A program made the translations under genes and the position numbers. The notes under the pieces were generated by a model. It was not told where the DNA came from. It saw only the letters and a program-made list of their open reading frames with translations, and did not search any database. Below are positions 1 to 7,132 of a stretch of 64,000 nt of DNA, piece by piece (within the stretch, counting starts at the first letter, position 1; each line of letters begins with the position of its first letter). This DNA is from Minwuia sp. (GTDB lineage Bacteria; Pseudomonadota; Alphaproteobacteria; Minwuiales; Minwuiaceae). The stretch spans positions 1-64,000 of the forward strand of contig JARGPL010000035.1 of the NCBI GenBank assembly GCA_029210175.1. Direction: 5' to 3'.

Positions 1-120
1 CGCAGGTATGTGTTCTGGGAGACCAGAGGGGCCCAAGCGTAGCAGCGAGAGCAGAAAGCCACGAGAGCAGGCAGAAACTGACGCCAGCCAGTCACGCATT
101 ACCTCAAGGTCGCCAATCAC
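1..120 (-). CDS. Possible partial CDS running off the left edge
   Basis: An open minus-strand frame begins with a GTG at 120 (or ATG at 99) and stays open to the window edge. The GTG overlaps the stop codon of the upstream gene, which is typical of translational coupling. The visible residues (about 40) include a hydrophobic stretch (GFLLSLLRL). I do not recognise it. It lies within the integrative element and could be a further accessory gene. It is too short to exclude a chance frame. Confidence 0.3.
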   Translation of the reverse strand, partial: MIGDLEVMRDWLASVSACSRGFLLSLLRLGPSGLPEHIPA

Positions 121-935
121 ACCGGTAAATAGAAGTGCTCATCTGGCAGAGATATCGATCCATGTGCCCGCGCTTCCCATCCCATGTTGCGCATGACATG
201 CAGTTCGGTGATCTCGTCCTCGTCATCGAACAGAAGCGTGCCCAACTGCCAGCCGCATTCGAAGTCTCTCTCACGGCTCGTCATAAACCCCGTGCCCATG
301 CTCGGGGTGAAGGCGGCATAGCCCGCGCCGCTCACAGCACCGACACATCTGGCATCACTGCGCAGGATGCGGCGCATAGCGGCCCAGTTCACTGGCGCGT
401 CTGGATCATCGGGCAACCTGAAACCACCTGCTGAGCGATAAAGCGCGGATGCTTCGTCCAGGCGCACGGCAACGCTGCCCTGATCCTGAAACACTACAAG
501 CCTTGTAATCAGGCAGAACGGTCCGTCCATTCTGGTTTCCCGGTAGTAACCGCGCAGGCTATTCCGAAACTCATGGTCGCGGCGTAAAACCGCTAAGCCG
601 AAGAACTGCTGGATGGCGGTGGCCAGGCGCAGATCGGGTTGCTCGCTGTATTGAGCCACATCTTCTTCACTTACAGCCTCCATGATCACCAGAAATTCGG
701 AGATCATCCGAAGCGTGGAAGGGCTCGGTTCTTGCCCGTAGTTCAGGTCCAGAAATCGACCGAGGGTGGTGTCACTCAGTTGCCCGTCAATTTCATCGCT
801 GGTGGTGATGTAATCCGCCACACGCCGCTTGGTCCACGGAACGCCGCGATAGCGCGTGTGGATCACCAGAACCGAAAGTGATTGAGCCAGAAAAACCCGG
901 AGCGAGGACGCTCCTGAAACGGCTTCGTTGGACAT
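117..935 (-). CDS. Hypothetical protein, HTH-like N-terminus, mobile element accessory gene
   Basis: A 272-residue soluble protein that I do not recognise. The N-terminal part, about residues 15-80, has a helix-rich pattern reminiscent of a DNA-binding fold (QLSDTTLGRFLD then STLRMISEFL). The rest is mixed alpha/beta with aromatic-rich segments and no catalytic motif I can name. There are no membrane segments. The ATG at 935 is preferred over an in-frame TTG at 965; neither has a good ribosome site. It diverges from the small membrane-protein and coupling-protein operon that starts at 1103, so the 936-1102 interval must carry promoters for both directions. A regulator of the transfer genes is possible, but only inferred from position and the HTH-like stretch. 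Confidence 0.6.
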   Translation of the reverse strand: MSNEAVSGASSLRVFLAQSLSVLVIHTRYRGVPWTKRRVADYITTSDEIDGQLSDTTLGRFLDLNYGQEPSPSTLRMISEFLVIMEAVSEEDVAQYSEQPDLRLATAIQQFFGLAVLRRDHEFRNSLRGYYRETRMDGPFCLITRLVVFQDQGSVAVRLDEASALYRSAGGFRLPDDPDAPVNWAAMRRILRSDARCVGAVSGAGYAAFTPSMGTGFMTSRERDFECGWQLGTLLFDDEDEITELHVMRNMGWEARAHGSISLPDEHFYLPV

Positions 936-1102
936 ATGGACGCTCGCTCGTTTGCTAAGTCCCAACGAGGCTACACGCTGAATCGTTGTGTCACGAGGGA
1001 CTCGCGAGATTTATGCCCGGCAGCGGTTGATACCCCTTTGATCAGCGAGGCCAACGCCTCGTCGGCGTCGATGGCGCTCAAGCATGATTGGAGGATGATC
1101 AC

Positions 1103-1312
1103 ATGAACATTGGAACCAATAAGCCGGGTACGAAGCTGACCCGCCCCGTGGCCGGGTGGAAGCGCGCTCTCTGGTTCATCGCGGGCGTTCTTGGCTTGCT
1201 GGCCGCTCTTGGCTCGCTGCTTGGCGGCGGAGGTTGGGCGACGCTCATACCGCTTGTAATCGGTGCGGGCGGCCTGCTGGCGGCTGCCGAGAAGTACGAA
1301 ACCATCGGCTAA
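1103..1312 (+). CDS. Small two-helix membrane protein
   Basis: A 69-residue protein: a short polar N-terminus, then two hydrophobic helices (ALWFIAGVLGLLAALGSLL and WATLIPLVIGAGGLLAAA) joined by a glycine-rich turn, and a short charged tail. The start is the ATG at 1103, with a GAGG ribosome site at 1091-1094; an upstream TTG at 1088 overlaps that site and is less likely. It is the first gene of a plus-strand run that leads into the VirD4/TraG-like gene. Its size and hairpin shape are like VirB2/VirB3-class or entry-exclusion proteins of conjugation systems, but I see no diagnostic motif and assign no function. Confidence 0.55.
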   Translation: MNIGTNKPGTKLTRPVAGWKRALWFIAGVLGLLAALGSLLGGGGWATLIPLVIGAGGLLAAAEKYETIG

Positions 1313-1389
1313 GCGGCTGCGAAACAGTCCCTGGCGCAGTTCGCGTCGGGGACTTCGCTTTTCCACCAACATTTCTGGGAGCTTCGCAA

Positions 1390-1728
1390 ATGGCTCAACA
1401 ATTTCCCAACCTCAACCAGCAGGGCGGTGGCGCTGGCGGTAATGACGGCCCGCCGGGTCAGAACATGCTGGGCATCGCACTTGCAGCGGCTGCAGCAATG
1501 CTCGGCACGCCGTTGCTGTTTCACTACATCGGTCCGATGTCAGAGCGGTTGATCTATGAGGCCTACGGCATACGTGAGTTTGCCAGCCTCATGTATTACG
1601 CCAGCTTCGCGCTGTGCGGACTCGTGATCTACGCGGCATGCCGGATCGCTCTCTGGTATGCGATCAGCGCATTGATTGCGTTCTTGACGCTGCGCTTTGG
1701 TAATACATTGTCGATGGGCGGGCTGTAG
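1390..1728 (+). CDS. Small multi-helix membrane protein upstream of the coupling ATPase
   Basis: A 112-residue protein with a Gly/Asn/Gln-rich N-terminus (about residues 5-24) and two or three hydrophobic segments (MLGIALAAAAAMLGTPLLF; ASLMYYASFALCGLVIYAACRIALWYAISALIAFLTL). The ATG at 1390 has a GGGAG ribosome site 9 nt upstream. It ends 5 bp before the coupling protein gene. Canonical VirD4/TraG proteins carry two N-terminal transmembrane helices; the downstream ATPase here has none that I can see, so this protein may supply the membrane anchor in trans. That is inference from adjacency and topology. Confidence 0.65.
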   Translation: MAQQFPNLNQQGGGAGGNDGPPGQNMLGIALAAAAAMLGTPLLFHYIGPMSERLIYEAYGIREFASLMYYASFALCGLVIYAACRIALWYAISALIAFLTLRFGNTLSMGGL

Positions 1729-1733
1729 TCGCC

Positions 1734-3347
1734 ATGAGCGCGCACGCATTCAGCAATGCGTTTCATCCCTTCGGCTCAAGCCGCGTGGCTGAGCCGAAGG
1801 AGATCGCGCGCGGGGGGCTGTTTACCCGTGATGCCAACTCTCTGCTTGTTGGCTTCATCGGCAACCAGCCAATCTGGTATTCCGACCTTGGTGGCGTCGT
1901 TTCCATCGCCGGGCCAAGGTCGGGCAAGGGACGCGATTTGCTGATCTATAATTGCTGTCAGGGCATCCACCCTGAGACCATGCTCCTGCTGGATATCAAG
2001 GGCGGCGAGCTGGCCGCTGTGTCCCAGAACCAGACCGGGGATCGCAAGTTCTGCATCTATTGGAACGCGCTGGGTGTAAACGGCCTGCCTTCGCACCGGA
2101 TCAATCCGCTGGATTATCTCAACAACGAGAACCCTTCGCTGGTCTCTGATCTGAAAACCTTCCTTGAAAACGCCATGCCGCCAAGCGGTTCGGCCAACAG
2201 TGTCTACTTCGAAGGCCGCGCGAGGGAGCTGACCGAAGGGATTGTGCTCACCCTTGTGCGCCTGAATGGCGTGCTGAGCTATCCTGATCTCTACCGCGTC
2301 ATCAATGCGCTCATTATCGGCGGCGATGCGTGGCTCGACTTCGCCTTCGAGATGAACGAGTCCGGCTACGATATCGCCGTGCGCGTCGAAGAAGAAATCG
2401 CAGCGGCGCGTCAGGATTCGTCGGGTGGCTTCAAGGGCATTCTGGGCGAGATCACGCGCGCCTTCGCCTGCCTGTTTGATCCTGTGCTGCTGGAGTCGCT
2501 CTCACCGCCCTATGACTTCTCGTTTGCCGATCTGTGCCGCAGTGATCAGACCTACAATGTCTATCTCATGCCTGACGCCAACCACGTTGAGGCGTGGAGC
2601 GCGGTCATCAAATCCATGTTCGTCGCCGCGCAAATCTACAAGTCGCGGGCACCGTCCGCGCCGCGCCAAACGTGGCTACTGGACGAATTGGGTCAGCTTG
2701 GCAAGTTCCCGCTCGCCGTGAAGGCATTTACCCGCGATGCGGGGACGGGCATTCGCCCCTGGGGAGTGTTCCAGTCAGTCAAGCAGATGAAGGCGATTGC
2801 GCCTGATGGGGACAGCCTTCTGCTTGCCTCAGCGGCGGTGCAGACATGGTTCGGTGTCAGGGATGAGGGCACGGCCTCTTTGCTCTCACGCATGATGGGC
2901 AATGAAACCCTGCGCTACGACAATGACGAACGCATCGAGGCGGCGCGTCATGCCCGCGCTGCTGCCGTGCAAAGGATCATGGGCGGCAGCAATCCTTTCG
3001 CCGCCGCTGCCGATATTGCCCATCAGGCGCGGCTTGCCCGCATCCCCAATGTGGTGGGACGTGCCTTGCGCACGACTTCTGAAATCCTGGGCATGCCGGA
3101 CAACAAGATGGTGGTGATGGCTGACGGGGTATCCCACCCCATCTGGGCGGATCGATATCCGTACTACGACCTGCCGCAGATGGCAGGGCGTTATCACCCC
3201 AATCCGTACTTCCCACCCGGCGATGCTGTGCGCGTGAGGACGCGATCAGGCGGCCATGCCTGGCGTCCGGTGATCACAGCGCCTGTACCGCCGCGCTTCG
3301 CGCACTACCCGCAATACAGAGATGGAACATGGAGCTACATCGGATGA
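1734..3347 (+). CDS. VirD4/TraG-family type IV coupling ATPase
   Basis: A 537-residue P-loop ATPase of the TraG/VirD4/TraD class, which links a relaxosome to a type IV secretion channel at the inner membrane. Walker A is at residues 60-67 (GPRSGKGR), Walker B at about 313-318 (TWLLDE, acidic pair D317-E318) followed by GQLGKFPLAVKAFTRDAGTG, typical of the family. The phrase LLLDIKGGELAAVS after the P-loop also fits TraG. Unlike VirD4 (about 650 residues), it lacks N-terminal transmembrane helices: the P-loop starts within 60 residues. The membrane protein encoded just upstream may compensate. A 4-nt ATGA overlap couples it to the next gene. No relaxase is visible in the window; it may lie to the left. 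Confidence 0.9.
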   Translation: MSAHAFSNAFHPFGSSRVAEPKEIARGGLFTRDANSLLVGFIGNQPIWYSDLGGVVSIAGPRSGKGRDLLIYNCCQGIHPETMLLLDIKGGELAAVSQNQTGDRKFCIYWNALGVNGLPSHRINPLDYLNNENPSLVSDLKTFLENAMPPSGSANSVYFEGRARELTEGIVLTLVRLNGVLSYPDLYRVINALIIGGDAWLDFAFEMNESGYDIAVRVEEEIAAARQDSSGGFKGILGEITRAFACLFDPVLLESLSPPYDFSFADLCRSDQTYNVYLMPDANHVEAWSAVIKSMFVAAQIYKSRAPSAPRQTWLLDELGQLGKFPLAVKAFTRDAGTGIRPWGVFQSVKQMKAIAPDGDSLLLASAAVQTWFGVRDEGTASLLSRMMGNETLRYDNDERIEAARHARAAAVQRIMGGSNPFAAAADIAHQARLARIPNVVGRALRTTSEILGMPDNKMVVMADGVSHPIWADRYPYYDLPQMAGRYHPNPYFPPGDAVRVRTRSGGHAWRPVITAPVPPRFAHYPQYRDGTWSYIG

Positions 3348-3685
3348 CCAGCTACGCCTATGCCAACAGGGCAAGCCTGCCGGGTGAGGCAAGCATCGTC
3401 GATAGCCTGCAACCATCGAAGCAGGCCTTCGATGCCAAAGAGGCAGAGCCAGCGCCCGCGCGCGCCTCTGAGATGGTCGCAAAGGATCACCCGCATCCAG
3501 CGCCGCACCCCTCAACCGGACTGGCGCATGACGTGGATCGCACCGCCTTCAACGAACGCTGGCAGCGCGAGACGCGTGAAGCCCGCAAGGCGGCCTTTAT
3601 CGTCAAGCGCCAACAGCAACCTTCCGTGGATCACGACCGCGCGCCTGCCAATGACTTCAACCGCAAGGCTGTCATCAGCCGCTGA
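3344..3685 (+). CDS. Hypothetical conjugation-region protein
   Basis: A 113-residue hydrophilic protein rich in Ala, Pro, Arg and charged residues, with a proline-rich middle (PHPAPHPSTG) and a basic helical C-terminal half (ERWQRETREARKAAFIVKRQQQ). No membrane segment. Its ATG at 3344 overlaps the stop of the coupling protein gene by 4 nt, so the two are translationally coupled. I do not recognise the family. Its position suggests an accessory factor of the transfer module. Confidence 0.6.
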   Translation: MTSYAYANRASLPGEASIVDSLQPSKQAFDAKEAEPAPARASEMVAKDHPHPAPHPSTGLAHDVDRTAFNERWQRETREARKAAFIVKRQQQPSVDHDRAPANDFNRKAVISR

Positions 3686-3699
3686 AACAGGAGTCGACT

Positions 3700-4014
3700 A
3701 TGACCGACAACAATGACACCCAGCCAAAGCGTCCTCGCCCTGAAGACACGCTGGATGACGGTAATATCAAAGCTGCCATCTGGAAAAACAAAGGTGAAAA
3801 CGGCTCTTTCTACGCCACCAATATCTACCGCGTTTTTACAGACAAAGACGGCAAAAGCCGTGAAACCTACAGCTTTGTCGGCACTGACCTGCTGAAGGCC
3901 GCCGAGCTGGCACGAGGCGCATACGAGCGTACCAACGAGCTGAAGCGCGCCGAGTTCAAGGCGCAGCGCCAGGGGCAGCAACGCGCCGACCGCTCACCGG
4001 ACAAGAACAGATAA
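3700..4014 (+). CDS. Hypothetical accessory protein of integrative elements
   Basis: A 104-residue protein with a conserved-looking core (GNIKAAIWKNKGENGSFYATNIYRVFTDKDGKSRETYSFVGTDLLKAAELARGAYERT). From memory, this core resembles short hypothetical proteins that recur in alphaproteobacterial mobile elements. The pattern of alternating beta strands then a helix suggests a small single-domain fold, with a basic disordered tail (AQRQGQQRADRSPDKNR). The ribosome site AGGAG lies at about 3690. It follows the preceding gene by 14 nt and closes this transcription unit; the next promoter with a LexA box begins at about 4028. Function unknown. Confidence 0.65.
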   Translation: MTDNNDTQPKRPRPEDTLDDGNIKAAIWKNKGENGSFYATNIYRVFTDKDGKSRETYSFVGTDLLKAAELARGAYERTNELKRAEFKAQRQGQQRADRSPDKNR

Positions 4015-4032
4015 CCCAAGCCAACAATTGAC

Positions 4033-4061
4033 TTGAAGTAAACTTATGTTCATGTTATGTT
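4033..4061 (+). promoter_or_regulatory. Candidate sigma70 promoter of the recombinase operon
   Basis: A -35-like TTGAAG (4033-4038) and a -10-like TATGTT (4056-4061), separated by 17 nt, lie 61 nt before the 4122 start codon. A second possible -35 (TTGACT) overlaps at 4028-4033. The -10 element is embedded in a LexA-type box. The promoter is predicted from sequence only. Confidence 0.5.
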
Positions 4062-4062
4062 C
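4048..4062 (+). promoter_or_regulatory. LexA (SOS) box, GTTC-N7-GTTC
   Basis: The sequence GTTC-ATGTTAT-GTTC matches exactly the direct-repeat LexA operator known for alphaproteobacteria (GTTC, seven bases, GTTC). It overlaps the predicted -10 element upstream of the small acidic protein and the serine recombinase, where a bound repressor would block RNA polymerase. This implies that DNA damage derepresses the recombination module. The match is seen directly; regulation is inferred. Confidence 0.6.
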
Positions 4063-4121
4063 TTTTCTTCGATCAACATAGCAAAGGGGCAAAGAGCAAG
4101 GAACAGAAAGGCGAAACAACA

Positions 4122-4496
4122 ATGAAAGACGGCGAGAACCGCACCAGCAATGATACCACTTCACACGAGGCGCTGGATGCGGATCAGTCGCCGCTTGTGC
4201 CTGACATCCTACCCGACGCCGACTTGTTCGATGTTGCCGATTACGCAGACGACCTTGCTGAACTGGACATCTCCGAGGCGCAGGCCGCAGAGATTCTGGG
4301 CATCATCTGGCGGATGATGTCGGCCATGGTCGATCTGGGTCTGGGTGTCGATTCTATCCACAACTTGTTGCCCAGCCTTGCCGCAATTTCTGGGGGTATA
4401 GAACCGCACGATCTAGACTCGGAGATCGCCAGACTGGCGGACGAGTTCAGCCGTTCGGCAGAGGCGGGCAGTCAATCTGAAAAGGAGGAATCATGA
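4122..4496 (+). CDS. Small acidic protein encoded in operon with the serine recombinase
   Basis: A 124-residue, strongly acidic protein (pattern DILPDADLFDVADYADDLAELDISEAQAAEILGIIWRMMSAMVDLGLG). It is predicted to be mostly helical, with an amphipathic central segment but no clear membrane span. It is the first gene behind the LexA-box promoter, and its last codon overlaps the recombinase ATG by 4 nt (ATGA). I do not recognise the family. Genes placed like this can encode recombination directionality factors, antirepressors or DNA mimics; the acidity would suit a DNA mimic, but no motif supports any one role. Confidence 0.7.
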   Translation: MKDGENRTSNDTTSHEALDADQSPLVPDILPDADLFDVADYADDLAELDISEAQAAEILGIIWRMMSAMVDLGLGVDSIHNLLPSLAAISGGIEPHDLDSEIARLADEFSRSAEAGSQSEKEES

Positions 4497-6139
4497 CATC
4501 ATTACCCAGACGAATTGCGGTCACATACGGTCGCGTTTCCAGCAAAAAACAATCGAAAGAGCACGGTGGCCTCGGCTCACAAGAAACAAGGTGTCGGGAG
4601 TTCGCCCGCTACAAGGGCTACGAGGTCATCGCAACCTTTACCGACGATATGACAGGCAAGGAGAGCGAGCGCCCTGGAATGCGGGCGATGCTTTCATTTG
4701 TACGCGAGCATCGGGCCGAAATGCCTGTGGTGATCGTGGACGACATCTCAAGGCTTGCCCGTGGAATTACTGCTCACTGGCGGCTTCGCGCCGAAATCGG
4801 TGAAGCTGGCGGCGTCCTTGAGAGTCCGACCAGTGAATTTGGAGATGATGCCGATAGCATCATGCGTGAAAATCTTATGGCGACTTTCGCGCAGCATTTT
4901 CGCGAAAAGAACGCGGAGCAAACTGTTAACCGCATGCGCGCCCGTGTCATGAACGGCTTTTGGCCGTTCCAACCGCCGATTGGTTACAAGCATGTGAAGG
5001 TTAGGGGACAGGGTAGTGTGCTCGAACCCAATGAGCCGCTGGCATCCATTATCCGCGAAGCGCTCGAAGGGTATGCATCAGGGCGCTTCGAGCTTCAGGT
5101 CGAAGTTCTGCGCTTCTTCGAGCGGCATCCTGAGTTCCCGCGCCAGAAGAATGGCAGAATCCCCAATCAACGGGTGAAGGATATTCTGAGCAATGTCGTC
5201 TACGCAGGGCATGTCCATGCAGCCTGCTGGGACGTGTCTGTGCGTAAAGGACTGCACACGCCGCTCATCAGCTTTGAGACCTATCAGCTCATCCAGCAGC
5301 GCCTGAACGGCAAACCTCGTGCGCCTGTGCGCAAGGATATCTCGGCGGACTTCCCGCTGCGCGGCAGCGTCGTCTGCGGCGATTGTGAAACGCTCCTCAC
5401 GGCCTGTTGGTCGAAAGGGCGCAACGGCAAACGGCATCCCTATTATCTTTGCCCGAAGAAGGGCTGTGATAGCTATGGCAAGTCGATCCGTCGTGCCGTG
5501 ATCGAAGGACAGTTTGAAGGCTTGCTGGAAACGATGCGGCCTGCCGAAGGTCTTCATCGCATCGCCTGCAAGATGTTCCGTAAGCTCTGGGATCACCGTA
5601 TTCAGTCCGAGACAGGACGCGGGGATGCGCTCAAGCAGGAGATCAAAGCTGTGGAGAAGAAGACGGATCAGCTTCTGGATCGGATCGTGGAAACCGAAAC
5701 GCCAAGCGTGATTCAGGCGCTGGAGCGCAAAATCGGAGAAGCCGAAACACGGAAGCTGGAACTACTGGATCAACTCGAAAATGCGAAGCCCGAAACCAGA
5801 GACTTCGATGCGGCACTTAGAACCGCTTTGGCATTCCTCGGAAACCCGCAGAAACTCTGGGCTTCGGAGCGTATCGACCATCGCAAGGCAGTCATCAAAC
5901 TCTGCTTTGCCGACCGTCTTCAATATGTGCGAAATGAGGGGTTTAGAACCGCTAATCTGACCTTACCTTTCAAGGCCTTAGCGGGTTTCTGTTCCCCAAA
6001 AAAGGAAGTGGCGCACCCGAGAGGATTCGAACCTCTGGCCTCCGCCTTCGGAGGGCGGCGCTCTATCCAGCTGAGCTACGGGTGCATACCGTTCGCGAGA
6101 TGCTTACGCCATGCTTACGCGAGATTTTCGTCGGTTTGA
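4493..6139 (+). CDS. Large serine recombinase (site-specific integrase)
   Basis: A 548-residue large serine recombinase, expected to integrate and excise the element. The N-terminal resolvase domain has the catalytic serine in YGRVSS (Y12, R14, S16) and a downstream SRLARG arginine motif. A 'recombinase' domain follows (about 165-260). A zinc ribbon has Cys pairs near 294/297 and 319/324, and a coiled-coil lies at about 375-440. The ATG overlaps the previous gene by 4 nt. The frame does not stop before the tRNA-Arg: it crosses the whole tRNA antisense (HPRGFEPLASAFGGRRSIQLSYGC) and ends at 6139. The last 45 or so residues are therefore set by the attachment site and its chromosomal flank, not by a conserved domain. 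Confidence 0.9.
   Translation: MTSLPRRIAVTYGRVSSKKQSKEHGGLGSQETRCREFARYKGYEVIATFTDDMTGKESERPGMRAMLSFVREHRAEMPVVIVDDISRLARGITAHWRLRAEIGEAGGVLESPTSEFGDDADSIMRENLMATFAQHFREKNAEQTVNRMRARVMNGFWPFQPPIGYKHVKVRGQGSVLEPNEPLASIIREALEGYASGRFELQVEVLRFFERHPEFPRQKNGRIPNQRVKDILSNVVYAGHVHAACWDVSVRKGLHTPLISFETYQLIQQRLNGKPRAPVRKDISADFPLRGSVVCGDCETLLTACWSKGRNGKRHPYYLCPKKGCDSYGKSIRRAVIEGQFEGLLETMRPAEGLHRIACKMFRKLWDHRIQSETGRGDALKQEIKAVEKKTDQLLDRIVETETPSVIQALERKIGEAETRKLELLDQLENAKPETRDFDAALRTALAFLGNPQKLWASERIDHRKAVIKLCFADRLQYVRNEGFRTANLTLPFKALAGFCSPKKEVAHPRGFEPLASAFGGRRSIQLSYGCIPFARCLRHAYARFSSV
6009..6085 (-). tRNA. tRNA-Arg (anticodon CCG)
   Basis: A complete 77-nt cloverleaf on the minus strand with encoded CCA. 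Acceptor stem GCACCCG/CGGGTGC, D-arm GCTC...GAGC, anticodon stem CCGCC/GGCGG with loop CTCCGAA giving anticodon CCG (decodes CGG, Arg), T-loop GTTCGAATC. Its 3' end abuts the integrative element, so it is the likely integration target, with the gene kept whole by the element. The serine recombinase frame passes through it on the opposite strand. Confidence 0.95.
6041..6081. repeat. 41-bp direct repeat, copy 1 (inside tRNA-Arg)
   Basis: Covers the anticodon arm, D-arm and part of the acceptor stem of tRNA-Arg. It is repeated at 6220-6260 in the same orientation with one mismatch (G at 6057 versus A at 6236). It is a possible attachment-site core or the footprint of an earlier integration. Confidence 0.8.
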
Positions 6140-6478
<339 letters not shown>

Positions 6479-7099
6479 ATGAAACGTTCACGGATTTTCG
6501 GTATTACCGTTCTCATCCTGGCCCTGCTGATCGGCGGGGCTGCGGTGATCATCGACGGCCTGCGCGACCCGGGGCAGAGGTCTGTTGCTTCCCGCACCAG
6601 TGGCACGATCGCCATCGGCGGTCCCTATGAACTGACTAGCCATACAGGGGAGCGGATGAGCAATGCCTCGTTCCTGGGCACGCATCAGCTGATCTACTTC
6701 GGCTATACCTTCTGCCCGGACGTCTGCCCGACCGAATTGCAGGACATGGCGGCAGTGATGGACGAACTGGGCGAGGCTGCGGCGCAGGTGACCCCTGTCT
6801 TCATCACCATCGATCCCGACCGTGATGATCCGGAGCAGATGGCGGCCTATGTCGAGGCGTTTCACCCCCGCATGGTCGGATTGACGGGCACGGAGCAGGA
6901 GATTGCGACGGCGGCGAAGGCTTACCGTGTCTATTACGCCCGCGCGCCGGACGCAAAGGCGGATGACCCCTATTACCTGATGGATCATTCGAACTTCATC
7001 TACTTCATGGGGCCGGACGGCCAGAACATCGATATCTTCAACGGGCAGATGTCGATCGAGGAAATGGCGTCGCGTATCGGTGCCGCACTGCCGAACTGA
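6479..7099 (+). CDS. SCO1/SenC-family copper chaperone
   Basis: A 206-residue protein with one N-terminal membrane anchor (about residues 6-25) and a periplasmic thioredoxin-like domain. The copper-binding CxxxC is C79-PDV-C83, and the partner histidine lies near residue 169 in MDHSNFIYFMGP. Such proteins deliver copper to the CuA centre of cytochrome c oxidase or act as thiol reductases. ATG 6479 is chosen because it places the signal anchor at the very N-terminus; in-frame upstream sequence to 6422 has no support. There is no oxidase gene nearby, so it stands alone just after the element junction. Confidence 0.93.
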   Translation: MKRSRIFGITVLILALLIGGAAVIIDGLRDPGQRSVASRTSGTIAIGGPYELTSHTGERMSNASFLGTHQLIYFGYTFCPDVCPTELQDMAAVMDELGEAAAQVTPVFITIDPDRDDPEQMAAYVEAFHPRMVGLTGTEQEIATAAKAYRVYYARAPDAKADDPYYLMDHSNFIYFMGPDGQNIDIFNGQMSIEEMASRIGAALPN

Positions 7100-7132
7100 G
7101 CGGGCTTTGTCGAAACTGCCGGACGGGGCGAT

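Noticed and set aside
971-1372. Minus-strand frame of 133 residues opposite the small membrane protein
   Set aside because: It is opposite a plus-strand gene with a ribosome site and membrane helices, and has an Arg/Ala-rich shadow composition.
4028-4033. TTGACT as the -35 of the recombinase promoter
   Set aside because: The spacing to the second TATGTT is 22 nt and to the first is 11 nt; TTGAAG at 4033 gives 17 nt and is preferred.
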